Source: Pseudomonas crudilactis (GTDB lineage Bacteria; Pseudomonadota; Gammaproteobacteria; Pseudomonadales; Pseudomonadaceae). From it: 64,000 nt of DNA. A program made the position numbers and the translations under genes. The DNA is taken from assembly GCF_013433315.1 (NCBI RefSeq), contig NZ_WXVV01000010.1, forward strand, positions 62,001 through 126,000, written 5' to 3'. This document shows positions 1 through 8,630 of the stretch, piece by piece. The notes below the pieces were generated by a model. That model was given only the letters and a program-made list of their open reading frames with translations. It was not told where the DNA came from and did not search any database. Position 1 is the first letter of the stretch, and every line of letters starts with the position of its first letter.

Positions 1-1
1 G

Positions 2-733
2 GATGTCGGCCTGCATCGCGGTGGGGTCAGTGATGTGAATGTCCTTGGGCAGATGTTTACGCTGATCAGCGCGAACCCCCAACATCTGGAGTTCGCCGGG
101 TTCATGGGCTACGACCCGTTCGTGGGCATGGGGGTGCCGGGGATTCTTGGCTCGCCCGAGGAACTGTTTGCCAAGGTCATGGTGATTTATCAGCGTTGCG
201 TGGATTTCACCCGCCAGCAGTTTCCCGCGTTGTGGCACGACGGCTTGTGCCTGAATACCGCCGGCAGCCCGAGTTATCGCATTCACGAAAACGAAAAGCT
301 CAGCAGCGAGGTTTCCGTGGGCACGGCGATGCTCAAACCAACTCACTACGATTTGCCATCGCTCAGCGAGCACGTCCCCGCGACTTACATCGCTACGCCC
401 GTGTTGAAAAGCACTGGCGCGGTAAACATTCCGGCGCTGGATGACAAGTCGAAGCTGTTTTCGTGGTGGGACCAGAATCAGCGCCAGACCTTCTTCATCT
501 ATGGCGGTAACTGGATGGCCGAGTTCGAATCGCCCGCTGGTTTGCAAAGCAACGGCGTGTATGGTCGCAGCTCCAATCAGGAAATGGTCAACGGCTCCAA
601 TGCCGTCGGCCTCACTGTGGAAGACCAGGTGTTCCTGCGCCCGACCCAGACCGAAGCCGTACTCCTGCAATTTGGCGATTTGCTCGCCGTGCGCAACGGC
701 AAAATCGTCGACACCTGGCCCGTCTACACCTGA
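2..733 (+). CDS. DSD1-family PLP-dependent enzyme (D-serine dehydratase-like), 3' part
   Basis: The frame is open from the left edge of the window, so the true start lies upstream. The first visible residues, DVGLHRGG, are typical of the fold-III (alanine racemase-like) barrel of D-threonine aldolase/D-serine dehydratase-type enzymes. The C-terminal part (GGNWMAEFESP, then VFLRPTQTEAVLLQFGDLL) matches the D-serine-dehydratase-like domain that supplies the metal site in this family. Expected activity is cytosolic, PLP- and metal-dependent deamination or cleavage of a D- or beta-hydroxy-amino acid; the substrate cannot be read from the sequence. A REP doublet follows the stop, so it is probably not co-transcribed with the next operon. 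An internal GTG at 35 is not a credible start because the family consensus continues upstream of it. Confidence 0.8.
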   Translation, partial: DVGLHRGGVSDVNVLGQMFTLISANPQHLEFAGFMGYDPFVGMGVPGILGSPEELFAKVMVIYQRCVDFTRQQFPALWHDGLCLNTAGSPSYRIHENEKLSSEVSVGTAMLKPTHYDLPSLSEHVPATYIATPVLKSTGAVNIPALDDKSKLFSWWDQNQRQTFFIYGGNWMAEFESPAGLQSNGVYGRSSNQEMVNGSNAVGLTVEDQVFLRPTQTEAVLLQFGDLLAVRNGKIVDTWPVYT

Positions 734-752
734 CCCCAAATCACCACAAATC

Positions 753-848
753 CCCTTGTGGGAGCGAGCTTGCTCGCGAAGGCGTCCTGTCAGTCACCTT
801 CTACTCGACTGGCACGCCGCTTTCGCGAGCAAGCTCGCTCCCACAGGG
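753..848. repeat. REP doublet (inverted pair)
   Basis: Two facing copies of the Pseudomonas REP arm (GTGGGAGCGAGCTTGCTC and its reverse complement) separated by about 40 bases. It sits between the PLP-enzyme stop and the phdA leader and can fold into a large hairpin. Confidence 0.9.
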
Positions 849-879
849 TTTTGTGTTGTCTGTTAAATCCAGATCAATT

Positions 880-897
880 CTGTAATGAAGCTTTTAT
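880..897 (+). promoter_or_regulatory. PHO-box-like direct repeat upstream of the phdA-tpsB operon
   Basis: Two CTGTCAT-like heptamers occur 11 bases apart: CTGTAAT at 880-886 (one mismatch) and CTTTTAT at 891-897 (two mismatches). That is the PhoB half-site periodicity. It lies about 110 bases before the first gene of the operon. In P. aeruginosa the homologous PdtA/PdtB two-partner system is known to respond to phosphate starvation, which makes a PhoB site plausible. The match is imperfect and no -10 was assigned. Confidence 0.4.
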
Positions 898-1006
898 GAC
901 AAAAGTTCGGTAGCACATCGCCAGTCCGGTCATGCCTATGTAACGCGCTTGAGGGGCCCAACGGGGCGCTTTTCACAAGCCGAGGCGGGACGCCGGGAGT
1001 GAGGCA

Positions 1007-1618
1007 ATGGGGACTATGGAACGCTACTCGAAAGTGGGCATGCAGGAACTCGATCAACGCTTGTCGAAGATCGTCGAAGCCGCGCGCAAGAAGCCGGTTT
1101 CGGTGTATCGCTACGGCGCGCCGTGGGTCTGGATTGTCTCGCAGGATGACTGGCAGGGCGCCTTGAAAGAGGTGTCCAGTTACATTCCGCCGGGCCATTC
1201 GCTGGTGTTGCTGCGCCCGCAGATCGACGACTTGCTCGACGCCCACCGCGAACTCCTGCACGACCTCAATGCCGAGCCGGGCATGCTGATTCCCGCGCAA
1301 ACGGTGATGCACATCCTGCTCCTGCAACTGCTCTATTCGGTGCCCAGCGAGCAGCAACTGTATGAACAGCTTAATTACAACCTGCTGTTCCGCTGGTTCG
1401 TCGGCCTCGGCCTGAACCAGAAAGTCTGGAGCTTCAACGCCCTCAGTCGCGACATCGCCACGTTGCTCAACGAGCCGCGCGCGGTGCTGCTCATTCAAAA
1501 AATCATCGGCGAAGTGTTCTGCGGTGCCTTGCTGCAAATGCCCGAGTTCTCGCTGAACTTCGCGCTTTTGCACACATGGCTGGGCAAACACGCCTGCGCC
1601 TCGACAGCCAGCAATTGA
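1007..1618 (+). CDS. phdA: PhdA-like protein: Phd/YefM-type N-terminus fused to an IS5/DUF772-like transposase N-terminal domain
   Basis: 203 residues. Residues about 5-50 (SKVGMQELDQRLSKIVEAA, then a 'pV.vyRyGapwvwIvSqdDW' stretch) resemble the Phd/YefM antitoxin fold. Residues about 100-170 contain QLLYSVPSEQQLYEQL followed by NLLFRWFVGLGL, the signature of the DUF772 domain that begins IS5/IS1182 transposases. No DDE catalytic domain follows, so it cannot be a working transposase. No toxin gene is adjacent. It heads an operon ending in a PpiC isomerase, the arrangement around P. aeruginosa PA0691 (phdA), reported to affect phage-mediated lysis and DNA release in biofilms. A GGGAG box lies seven bases before ATG 1007; ATG 1016 is an alternative. 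The domain calls are from motif memory, not from a search. Confidence 0.75.
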   Translation: MGTMERYSKVGMQELDQRLSKIVEAARKKPVSVYRYGAPWVWIVSQDDWQGALKEVSSYIPPGHSLVLLRPQIDDLLDAHRELLHDLNAEPGMLIPAQTVMHILLLQLLYSVPSEQQLYEQLNYNLLFRWFVGLGLNQKVWSFNALSRDIATLLNEPRAVLLIQKIIGEVFCGALLQMPEFSLNFALLHTWLGKHACASTASN

Positions 1619-1674
1619 CGCCATACACGCGGCGTTCGAAACGCCAACAGGTCATCGCGAATTCAGGGGGTAGT

Positions 1675-3273
1675 GTGGAACCGATTTTCAAGTCACGGCT
1701 GGCGCTGTGGGGCTGGCTGCTGGTGACGGCGGGCGCGCAGCCGGCATTGGCCGAGGAGGCCGCCAACAACTCGGCGGCGCAGCGTCTGGTCGACGTCAAC
1801 GAATACTTCGTGCGCGGCAACACCGTGCTCGATGCACGGGCGATCGAAGAGGCGGTATACCCGTTTCTCGGCCCGCAAAAAGCCCTCAGCGACATCGAAG
1901 GTGCGCGCGACGCCTTGCAGAAAGCCTATCAGGAACGCGGCTACCAATCGGTGTTCGTCGAGTTGCCGGAGCAAGCCGTGGCCGACGGTATCGTCTACCT
2001 GCAAGTCAGCGAAACCAAGGTCGGCCGGGTACGTGTGGTCGGCGCCAAACACTATTCGCCGTTGGACATCCGCGACGACGTCCCGGCGCTGAAAGAAGGT
2101 GAGGTACCGGACTTCGCCAAGGTTCAGGGCGAACTGGCGCAACTGAACAAAACCCCGGGCCGACAGGTGATGCCGCTGGTGCGCGAAGGTCAGCGCCCCG
2201 GCACCATGGACGTCGATTTGCAGGTCGAAGACCAGAACCCGTGGACCGCCAGCGTCGGCCTCAACAACGACTACAGCGCCGACACCGAGAAGCTGCGCAC
2301 GGTCACCAGCCTCGGCTACAACAACCTCTGGCAACTCGGCCATAGCGTCAACCTGACGTTCTTCACCGCACCGCAGGACACCGATAACGCCAAGGTCTGG
2401 TCCGGCTCCTACACCGCACCGCTGACCGAGCGCTGGAGCGTGCAGTTCTCCGGTTACCAGTCCGACAGCAACGTCGCCACCATCGGCGGCAGCAACGTGC
2501 TCGGCAAGGGCCACAGCTACGGCGTCTCGGCGATCTACACGCTGCCCTCCAGCGGCAACTGGTCGAACTCGCTGTCGGCCGGCATCGACTTCAAGGACTT
2601 CGACGAACGCCTGACCCTGTCCGGCGAAAGTGACAAAGTCCCGCTGCAATATGCGCCGTTCACTTTTGCCTACAACGGCTATCGCTACACCGAGAAGAGT
2701 CAGCTCGGCCTCGGCCTGAGCCTGGTCGCCGCCACTCGCAGCATTTTCGGTTACGGCAGTTCCGACGAAGACTTCGACTACAAACGCTATCGCGCCAAAC
2801 CGAGCTTCGCCGTGCTCAAGGGCGACACCAATTACACCTGGACCTTCGACAGCGACTGGCAGAGCGCAAGCAAAGCCGCGTTCCAGTTGGCGTCCGGGCC
2901 ACTGGTTTCCAACGAACAATTCTCCGCCGGCGGCGCGACCTCGGTGCGTGGCTATCTGGCCGCCGAACGCACCGGCGATGACGGCTTGCTGCTCAGTCAG
3001 GAAGTGCGCACGCCATCGCTGGCCAAGTACGCCGGCACGTGGATGCAGGACTGGCGTTTCTATGCCTTCGCCGAAGGTGCGCAACTTTACCTGCGCGACG
3101 AACTGCCCGATCAGGACGCCAATTACGCCCTGGCCAGCGTCGGCCTCGGCACCCGCGCCAGCCTGAGCAAATGGCTGTCCGGCAGCCTCGACTGGGGCTA
3201 CCCGCTACTCGAAGGGCCGAACACCTCGAAACAGGAATCGCGCCTGCACTTCAACCTTCAAGCCACTTTCTGA
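1675..3273 (+). CDS. pdtB: ShlB/FhaC/HecB-type two-partner secretion outer-membrane transporter (PdtB-like)
   Basis: GTG 1675 is preferred: AGGGGG sits four bases upstream and it gives an N-terminal signal peptide ending near AQPALA. The longer frame from 1576 overlaps phdA and has no ribosome site. The 532-residue product has two POTRA-like segments (about 41-112 and 113-188) and a C-terminal 16-strand-type barrel with the conserved GGATSVRGY motif near residue 420. Family role: a TpsB protein exports one large TpsA exoprotein across the outer membrane. No filamentous-haemagglutinin-type TpsA gene occurs anywhere in the window, so this is an orphan transporter. It lies 14 bases before the ExbB fusion gene, suggesting co-transcription with a private TonB complex, which ordinary TpsB proteins do not need. 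Confidence 0.88.
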   Translation: MEPIFKSRLALWGWLLVTAGAQPALAEEAANNSAAQRLVDVNEYFVRGNTVLDARAIEEAVYPFLGPQKALSDIEGARDALQKAYQERGYQSVFVELPEQAVADGIVYLQVSETKVGRVRVVGAKHYSPLDIRDDVPALKEGEVPDFAKVQGELAQLNKTPGRQVMPLVREGQRPGTMDVDLQVEDQNPWTASVGLNNDYSADTEKLRTVTSLGYNNLWQLGHSVNLTFFTAPQDTDNAKVWSGSYTAPLTERWSVQFSGYQSDSNVATIGGSNVLGKGHSYGVSAIYTLPSSGNWSNSLSAGIDFKDFDERLTLSGESDKVPLQYAPFTFAYNGYRYTEKSQLGLGLSLVAATRSIFGYGSSDEDFDYKRYRAKPSFAVLKGDTNYTWTFDSDWQSASKAAFQLASGPLVSNEQFSAGGATSVRGYLAAERTGDDGLLLSQEVRTPSLAKYAGTWMQDWRFYAFAEGAQLYLRDELPDQDANYALASVGLGTRASLSKWLSGSLDWGYPLLEGPNTSKQESRLHFNLQATF

Positions 3274-3287
3274 CAAGGAGCACGTTC

Positions 3288-5084
3288 ATGCAGCGCCTCT
3301 TCCTTTCGTTGTTGATCTGCCTGGGCTTCGTGCTCCCGGCCACGGCTCAGGCCTGGTGGCAGGACGACTGGCATTACCGCAAACAGATCGCCGTCGACAC
3401 CACGCCACAAGGCGCGGCAATCAATCAGGCCCTCGGTCGCACCGCGCTGCTGGTACGCCTGCACACCGGCAACTTCACCTTCGACGGGGTCAAGGAGGAC
3501 GGTTCGGACCTGCGCTTCGTCGCCGCCGATGACAAGACCGTGCTCAACCACCAGATCGAAAGTTTCGACGCGCTGATGGGCATGGCGCTGATCTGGGTCG
3601 ATGTGCCGAATGTCGAGGGCGGTCAGCGTCAAGATATCTGGATGTACTACGGCAATCAGAAGGCCCCGGCGACCGGCAACGGCCAACTGACGTTTGATCC
3701 GAATTACACCGCGCTGTATCACTTCGACGGCGCCACCGGCACTCCGGCCAAAGACACCACCGCCTACGGCAACACTGCGCAAAGCGCCACCGGCGCGGCG
3801 ATTGACGGCGTAGTAGGGCGCGCGTTGCAGTTCAGAGGCCAGCCGTTGTTGCTGCCGGCCAGCCCATCGCTGCAACACAACGCCGGCAGTGCGTTTACCT
3901 TCAGTGCCTGGCTGCGTCTGGATCAGGCCAGTGGCGAACAACTGATTCTCGCCCGTCGTGAAGGCGCCAACAGTCTGCTGATCGGTGCCAACCAAGGCGT
4001 GCCGTTTGTGGAAATCGATGGCCAACGCGCCGTCGCCACCCAAGCGCTGAATCCGGGCCAATGGCAGCATGTCGCGCTGACCGCTGAAGGCTCCAAAGTG
4101 ACCCTGTTCATCAACGGTCGCGAAGCGGCCACGCTTGCTCTGGCGATGCCGGCATTCAACTCGGTCATGGCCATCGGCGCTGACGTGCACGAAGGTCCAT
4201 TCCAGCCATTCGTTGGCGCTATCGATGAATTGCGTCTGTCGAAGGTTTCGCGCCCGGCAGCGCTGTTGCTGGCGGACGCTACTTCGCAAGGTGCCGAGTC
4301 GAAACTGGTGGTTTACGGTGTCGACGAAGAACAGTCCGGTTTCGGTTTCGGCAGCCTCGGCTTCCTGCTCAACGCCGTGCCAATCGACGCCTGGGTGATC
4401 ATCGCCGTGCTGGTGCTGATGATGTTCCAGTCGTGGGTCATAATGCTGCGCAAGAACCGCAGCCTCAGCCGCGTGTCTGCCGCCAACGAAGACTTCCGCG
4501 TGCAGTTCGCCAAGGTCGGCACGCGTCTGGAGATGTTCGCCGACGACGCGCAACTCGCCCAACGCCTGCAGCATTCGTCGCTGTGGCGCCTGTATCTGGT
4601 AGCGGTGAAAGAGATTCGCACTCGCCGAGAGCAGGGCGCCGATACCTCGTCGGTTTCCGCCGCGACCATTGAGGCCATCCGCTGCTCCATGGACGGCGTG
4701 CGCACCCGCGAAAACCAACAACTGAGCTCGAAACTCTCGACCTTGTCCAACGCGATCGCCGGCGGCCCTTACATCGGCCTGCTCGGCACCGTGCTGGGGA
4801 TCATGGTGGTGTTCCTCGGCACCGCAATGGCCGGTGACGTGAATATCAACGCCATCGCCCCGGGTATGGCCGCCGCTTTGCTCGCCACCGCCATGGGCCT
4901 GTTCGTCGCGATCCCGGCGCTGTTTGGCTACAACCGCCTGATCACCCGCAACAAGGAAGTCAGCGCCGACATGCGCGTGTTCGTCGACGAGTTCATCACC
5001 CGGCTGGCGGAGATGCATGGCGAGAGCCAGTTCAGTGAGTCGGCGCATCGCGGCCATCACGCCAACCACTCTGTACCGGCCTGA
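3288..5084 (+). CDS. exbB: ExbB/TolQ proton-channel subunit with a periplasmic DUF2341/LamG-like N-terminal extension
   Basis: ATG 3288 follows AAGGAG and starts a clear signal peptide ending ATAQA. The 598-residue product has a DUF2341-like segment (from WWQDDWHYRKQIAVDT, residues about 22-140), a LamG/concanavalin-like jelly roll (about 150-335, with FTFSAWLRLD and IDELRLSKVSR), a transmembrane helix near residue 365, and a MotA/TolQ/ExbB core (about 484-560, GPYIGLLGTVLG). Ordinary ExbB proteins are about 240 residues, so more than half of this one is an added envelope domain. It should form the pentameric channel around the ExbD of the next gene and power the TonB after it. The lectin-like part may bind glycan, peptidoglycan or the transporter; that is inference. 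Confidence 0.9.
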   Translation: MQRLFLSLLICLGFVLPATAQAWWQDDWHYRKQIAVDTTPQGAAINQALGRTALLVRLHTGNFTFDGVKEDGSDLRFVAADDKTVLNHQIESFDALMGMALIWVDVPNVEGGQRQDIWMYYGNQKAPATGNGQLTFDPNYTALYHFDGATGTPAKDTTAYGNTAQSATGAAIDGVVGRALQFRGQPLLLPASPSLQHNAGSAFTFSAWLRLDQASGEQLILARREGANSLLIGANQGVPFVEIDGQRAVATQALNPGQWQHVALTAEGSKVTLFINGREAATLALAMPAFNSVMAIGADVHEGPFQPFVGAIDELRLSKVSRPAALLLADATSQGAESKLVVYGVDEEQSGFGFGSLGFLLNAVPIDAWVIIAVLVLMMFQSWVIMLRKNRSLSRVSAANEDFRVQFAKVGTRLEMFADDAQLAQRLQHSSLWRLYLVAVKEIRTRREQGADTSSVSAATIEAIRCSMDGVRTRENQQLSSKLSTLSNAIAGGPYIGLLGTVLGIMVVFLGTAMAGDVNINAIAPGMAAALLATAMGLFVAIPALFGYNRLITRNKEVSADMRVFVDEFITRLAEMHGESQFSESAHRGHHANHSVPA

Positions 5085-5095
5085 GGAGCACTGAC

Positions 5096-5521
5096 ATGGC
5101 GTCTGTAAATGCCTCCCACGACGATGACGAAGATGCAGCGGTGGACAGCATCAACATCACCCCGCTGGTCGACGTGTTGATGGTGGTGCTGGTGATGTTC
5201 ATCCTCACCGCCACCGCGCAGGTTTCCGGGATCCAGATCAACCTGCCCAAGGCCAGCGCGTCCGTGTCGCTGTCCGAGGCCAAGACCAAGGCGATTTCGG
5301 TCAATGACGGCGGCCAGGTGTTCCTCGATGCCTACCCGGTGACGCTGGCCGAGCTGGAAGAACGCCTGCGCATCGAGAAGGCGCAGAGCCCGGATTTCCC
5401 GGTGATCGTGCGCGGCGACGCGACGGTGCAGTACCAGAAAGTCATCGAAGTGCTGGATCTGTTGCGCCGGCTCGAACTGTCCCAGGTCGGTCTCGTCACC
5501 GGCAAACCGAGTCAGGGCTGA
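5096..5521 (+). CDS. exbD: Biopolymer transport protein ExbD
   Basis: 141 residues: a short cytoplasmic N-terminus, one transmembrane helix containing the conserved aspartate (ITPLVDVLMVVLVMF) needed for proton use, and a periplasmic domain ending near LLRRLELSQVGLVTGK. Family role: ExbD sits inside the ExbB pentamer and transmits the proton-motive force to TonB. It starts 11 bases after the ExbB fusion gene and ends three bases before tonB, a tight translational unit. Length and motif placement are normal. Confidence 0.95.
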   Translation: MASVNASHDDDEDAAVDSINITPLVDVLMVVLVMFILTATAQVSGIQINLPKASASVSLSEAKTKAISVNDGGQVFLDAYPVTLAELEERLRIEKAQSPDFPVIVRGDATVQYQKVIEVLDLLRRLELSQVGLVTGKPSQG

Positions 5522-5524
5522 GTC

Positions 5525-6229
5525 ATGAGCGCACAACTCCCGATCGAGCCGCTGCCGGTGAAGAAGCCAGCGCTGCGTTATGCGAAGTGGGGCGCCGGCT
5601 TGCTGATCGGCGCACTCGCCGCGTGGTTCCTCTGGCAATGGGCCAACGACATGAGTGGCATCCGCCGCGAAGCGCCGAAGGTGCCGACGATCATTCCGTT
5701 GCCGCCACCGCCACCTCCGCCGCCGGAAAAGCCGCCGGAACCGGAAACCCCGGTGGAAGAGAAAGTCGTCGAGCCAGAACCGACGCCCGAGCCAGAAGAG
5801 GTCAAGCCTGAGGAAGAGGCGCCGCCATCACCGGCGGACGATCTGGCCAACCCGATGCAAATGGACGGTGATGCTCAAAGCGGCAACGACGCCTTCAACA
5901 TCGGCGCAGGCAAGGGTGGCGGCATGGCCGGAGCTGGCGGCGGGCGTCTGGGCACCGGGACGTACAGCCAGTTTCTGGCGTTCACCTTCCAGCGCTTGCT
6001 GCGTGAGAACCCCGAACTGCGCAACCTCGCGTTTTCGCTGCAGGCCGATGTCTGGCTGAGCAGCGTCGGCGAGATCACCCGGGTCGAGCTGATCAAATCC
6101 AGCGGCAACCCCGAGATTGATACGCAGGTGTTGGCCGCGCTGCGTGGTGCGCCGGCCCTGAGCGAACGGCCTCCAGCCTCCATCACTTTGCCTGTGCGCC
6201 TGTCCCTGCAAGGGCGGCGTCCGGGTTAA
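5525..6229 (+). CDS. tonB: TonB-family energy transducer
   Basis: 234 residues. A cytoplasmic N-terminus of about 20 residues is followed by a transmembrane helix (about 24-40), then a periplasmic Pro/Glu-rich spacer opening with eight consecutive prolines, then a Gly-rich linker and a C-terminal TonB domain (about 145-230, with VELIKSSGNPEIDTQVLAAL). It should couple the ExbB/ExbD motor to an outer-membrane partner. No TonB-dependent receptor with a plug domain is encoded nearby; the only outer-membrane proteins in the operon are the TpsB transporter and the putative porin, so one of these, or a distant receptor, is the likely client. Confidence 0.92.
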   Translation: MSAQLPIEPLPVKKPALRYAKWGAGLLIGALAAWFLWQWANDMSGIRREAPKVPTIIPLPPPPPPPPEKPPEPETPVEEKVVEPEPTPEPEEVKPEEEAPPSPADDLANPMQMDGDAQSGNDAFNIGAGKGGGMAGAGGGRLGTGTYSQFLAFTFQRLLRENPELRNLAFSLQADVWLSSVGEITRVELIKSSGNPEIDTQVLAALRGAPALSERPPASITLPVRLSLQGRRPG

Positions 6230-6262
6230 TTCACTTATTTACGCTTTGGCAAAAGGAGTTGT

Positions 6263-7966
6263 GTGCAGATGATTTCCAACGTGAATCGATTGTCCCTGGC
6301 GGTCGGCATGGTCATTGCGACCCTGGTCGGTCAGGCCGCGGCAGCGCCTGCGCCCTCAGAGAACGCCACGATCAATCTGATCCGCTTGCTGGTCGAGCAG
6401 GGCATTCTGAAACAGGACAAGGCCGACGCACTGATCGCCCAGGCGCAGAACGAAGCGGCGCAGGCGAAACAAGCTGCGGCATCCACCGCTGTGGCGGCGG
6501 GGCCAGTGGCGGCGCCGGGCGATGTCCGTGTGCAATATGTGCCGGCAGCCGTGCGTGACCAAATCCGCGATCAGGTCAAAGCCGAAGTCATGGCCACCGC
6601 CAAACAGGAAAACTGGGCCGCGCCCAACAGCTTCCCGGAATGGGCCGCGCGCATCAGTTTCGACGGCGACATTCGTCTGCGTGACGAATCGCGCTACTAC
6701 TCGGACAGCAACAGCAACGAGATCGTCGACTTCGCCAAGCTCAACAACAACGGCCCATACGACGTAAACCCCAACAGCAGCACCAATCTGCCGCCATTGC
6801 TCAATACTCGCGAAGACCGCACCAACCAGTTCCGCATTCGTGCGCGACTGGGCATGAAAGCCGAGATCTCGCCGCAATGGACCGCTGGCATTCGCATCGG
6901 CACCGGCTCCGACAACAACCCGGTATCGACCACGCAAAGCCTCGGCGGCGGCTTCGCCAAGAAAGACATCTGGCTCGATCAGGGTTACCTGAACTGGAAG
7001 CCGAGCGATGAGCTGACCTTGACCGGCGGCCGCTTCGCCAACCCATTCATGTCCACCGACATGCTCTATTCCAACGACTTGAACTTCGACGGCGTGGCGG
7101 CGATTTTCGACCACAAACTCAACCGCGACTGGGGCGTGTTCGGCACCGTCGGCGCGTTCCCGGTGGATTACACCAACGACACCGCCAGCAGCAACGGCTT
7201 CGACAAGGAAGAGAGCGACAACAAGTGGCTGTACGGCGCGCAGATCGGTGCCAAATGGGCGATCAACAGCAACAACCGCTTGAAAGGCGCGCTGGCTTAC
7301 TACCGCTTCGACGACATTCAAGGCCAGCGTTCCAGCCCTTGCGAACCGTGGGCCGGCGCACCGGGTTGCGACAGCGACGGCAGCCGTGCGGCGTTCATGC
7401 AGAAGGGCAACAGCGTGTTCCTGCTGCGCGACATCACGCCGAACCCGCTCAACCCGACCACCACGCCGCAGCCTCAGTTTGTTGGCCTCGCGTCCGAGTT
7501 CAATCTGCTGGATCTGAACGTGGTGTGGGACGCCGACTTGCCGGAAGACTTCAAACTGCGCAGCCAGGGCAACTACATCCACAACCTCGCGTACGACGAA
7601 GGCGACATGCGCAAGCGCTCGGCCGGGCAGATCGTCAACAACCTCGACAGCAACGGCGACATCGAAAGCGGCGCCAACGCATGGATGGTGCAGTTCACCC
7701 TCGGCAGCGCGCTGGACCTGAAAAAGCAGGGCGACTGGAACATGTTCGCTGGCTACAAATACATCCAGCCCGACGCCTTGCCGGACGGCTTCAACGACTC
7801 GTCGTTCCACCTCGGCGGCACCAACGCCAAGGGTTACTTCATCGGCGGCAACTACGGTCTGGCGAAGAACGTTTACGCCACCGGTCGCTGGATGAGCACC
7901 GAAGCGGTGTACGGCGCGCCGTTCGACATCGACGTCTTGCAGCTTGAGATCAACACGCGCTTCTAA
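6263..7966 (+). CDS. Putative porin with N-terminal coiled-coil extension
   Basis: Up to 567 residues. A signal peptide (cleavage near GQAAA) is followed by a helical region rich in Ala and Gln (about 30-115, with LLVEQGILKQDKADALIAQA) and a long beta-barrel-like part (about 130-567) ending in the aromatic-terminated strand LQLEINTRF, as outer-membrane porins do. This fits the 'putative porin' family seen next to ExbBD-TonB loci. AAAGGAG lies four bases from GTG 6263 and ten from ATG 6269, so either could be the start. Possible roles are the outer-membrane client of the TonB complex, or a pore for its ligand. No substrate can be inferred. Confidence 0.82.
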   Translation: MQMISNVNRLSLAVGMVIATLVGQAAAAPAPSENATINLIRLLVEQGILKQDKADALIAQAQNEAAQAKQAAASTAVAAGPVAAPGDVRVQYVPAAVRDQIRDQVKAEVMATAKQENWAAPNSFPEWAARISFDGDIRLRDESRYYSDSNSNEIVDFAKLNNNGPYDVNPNSSTNLPPLLNTREDRTNQFRIRARLGMKAEISPQWTAGIRIGTGSDNNPVSTTQSLGGGFAKKDIWLDQGYLNWKPSDELTLTGGRFANPFMSTDMLYSNDLNFDGVAAIFDHKLNRDWGVFGTVGAFPVDYTNDTASSNGFDKEESDNKWLYGAQIGAKWAINSNNRLKGALAYYRFDDIQGQRSSPCEPWAGAPGCDSDGSRAAFMQKGNSVFLLRDITPNPLNPTTTPQPQFVGLASEFNLLDLNVVWDADLPEDFKLRSQGNYIHNLAYDEGDMRKRSAGQIVNNLDSNGDIESGANAWMVQFTLGSALDLKKQGDWNMFAGYKYIQPDALPDGFNDSSFHLGGTNAKGYFIGGNYGLAKNVYATGRWMSTEAVYGAPFDIDVLQLEINTRF

Positions 7967-7983
7967 GGCGCCGGGAGAGGGTT

Positions 7984-8613
7984 ATGAAAACGCGATTTGT
8001 GTGGCTCGGGCTCGGGCTTTTGATCGCCACTGGAGCGCATGCCGAAGGCATGGAAGAACGCCTGCGCACGCAATTGCGCAGCACCACGCAGCAGTTGCAG
8101 GCCCTGCAAAGTCAACAGGCCCAGGCCAGCGCCGCGCAATTGGCGGCGCAAAACGAAGCCAAGGCTGCGCAGGCGCAAATCAAGCAATTGAGCGCTGAAC
8201 TGGCCAAGGCCAAAGGAGTTGCCGAGCAATTGGCCGGACAGCAACAGAGCCTGCACAGCCAGGCGCAGGCACAAGTGGCAGCCAGCGCCGAGCAGACCGG
8301 CAAGTTCAAAAAAGCCTATGACGAGTTGCTGGTCATGGCCCGTGCCAAAGAGGCAGAACGGTCTAAGCTTCAAGCGCAATTGGCTGAACGTGACACACAA
8401 GTGCAGCAATGTTCAGTCAAGAATCAGCAGATGTACGGCGTCGCCAAGCAGATCCTCACTGCCTACGAAAACATCGACGTGGCCGAGGTGATGAAGATCC
8501 GCCAGCCCTTCGCGGGCAGCGCCCGGGTCAAGTTCGATGAACTGGCTCAGGGGTTTGGCGATGACCTTTACAAGACTCAATTCGACGCGCCGCAAGCCGC
8601 GCTCACGCACTGA
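7984..8613 (+). CDS. Periplasmic coiled-coil protein of unknown function
   Basis: 209 residues with a signal peptide (MKTRFVWLGLGLLIATGAHA). Residues about 24-145 form one continuous Gln/Ala/Lys-rich heptad pattern predicted to be a long coiled coil. A more globular tail with a single cysteine (VQQCSVKNQQMYG) follows, around residue 141. I do not recognise a named family. Its place, 17 bases after the porin and 17 before the YbjN gene, makes it part of the TpsB-TonB operon. A spacer or tether between inner- and outer-membrane parts is a reasonable guess only. Confidence 0.75.
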   Translation: MKTRFVWLGLGLLIATGAHAEGMEERLRTQLRSTTQQLQALQSQQAQASAAQLAAQNEAKAAQAQIKQLSAELAKAKGVAEQLAGQQQSLHSQAQAQVAASAEQTGKFKKAYDELLVMARAKEAERSKLQAQLAERDTQVQQCSVKNQQMYGVAKQILTAYENIDVAEVMKIRQPFAGSARVKFDELAQGFGDDLYKTQFDAPQAALTH

Positions 8614-8630
8614 TAAACAAGGAAGAAGTA

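Noticed and set aside
1007..1618. Insertion sequence or active transposase
   Set aside because: Only a transposase N-terminal-like domain is present; there is no DDE domain and no terminal inverted repeats, and the gene sits in a conserved operon.
863..1624. 253-codon minus-strand frame opposite phdA
   Set aside because: It is an antisense shadow of a well-supported plus-strand gene; composition is Gln/His/Arg-rich with no family resemblance or ribosome site.
3258..5069. 603-codon minus-strand frame opposite the ExbB fusion gene
   Set aside because: A typical high-GC antisense frame; the plus strand encodes clear DUF2341 and ExbB motifs.
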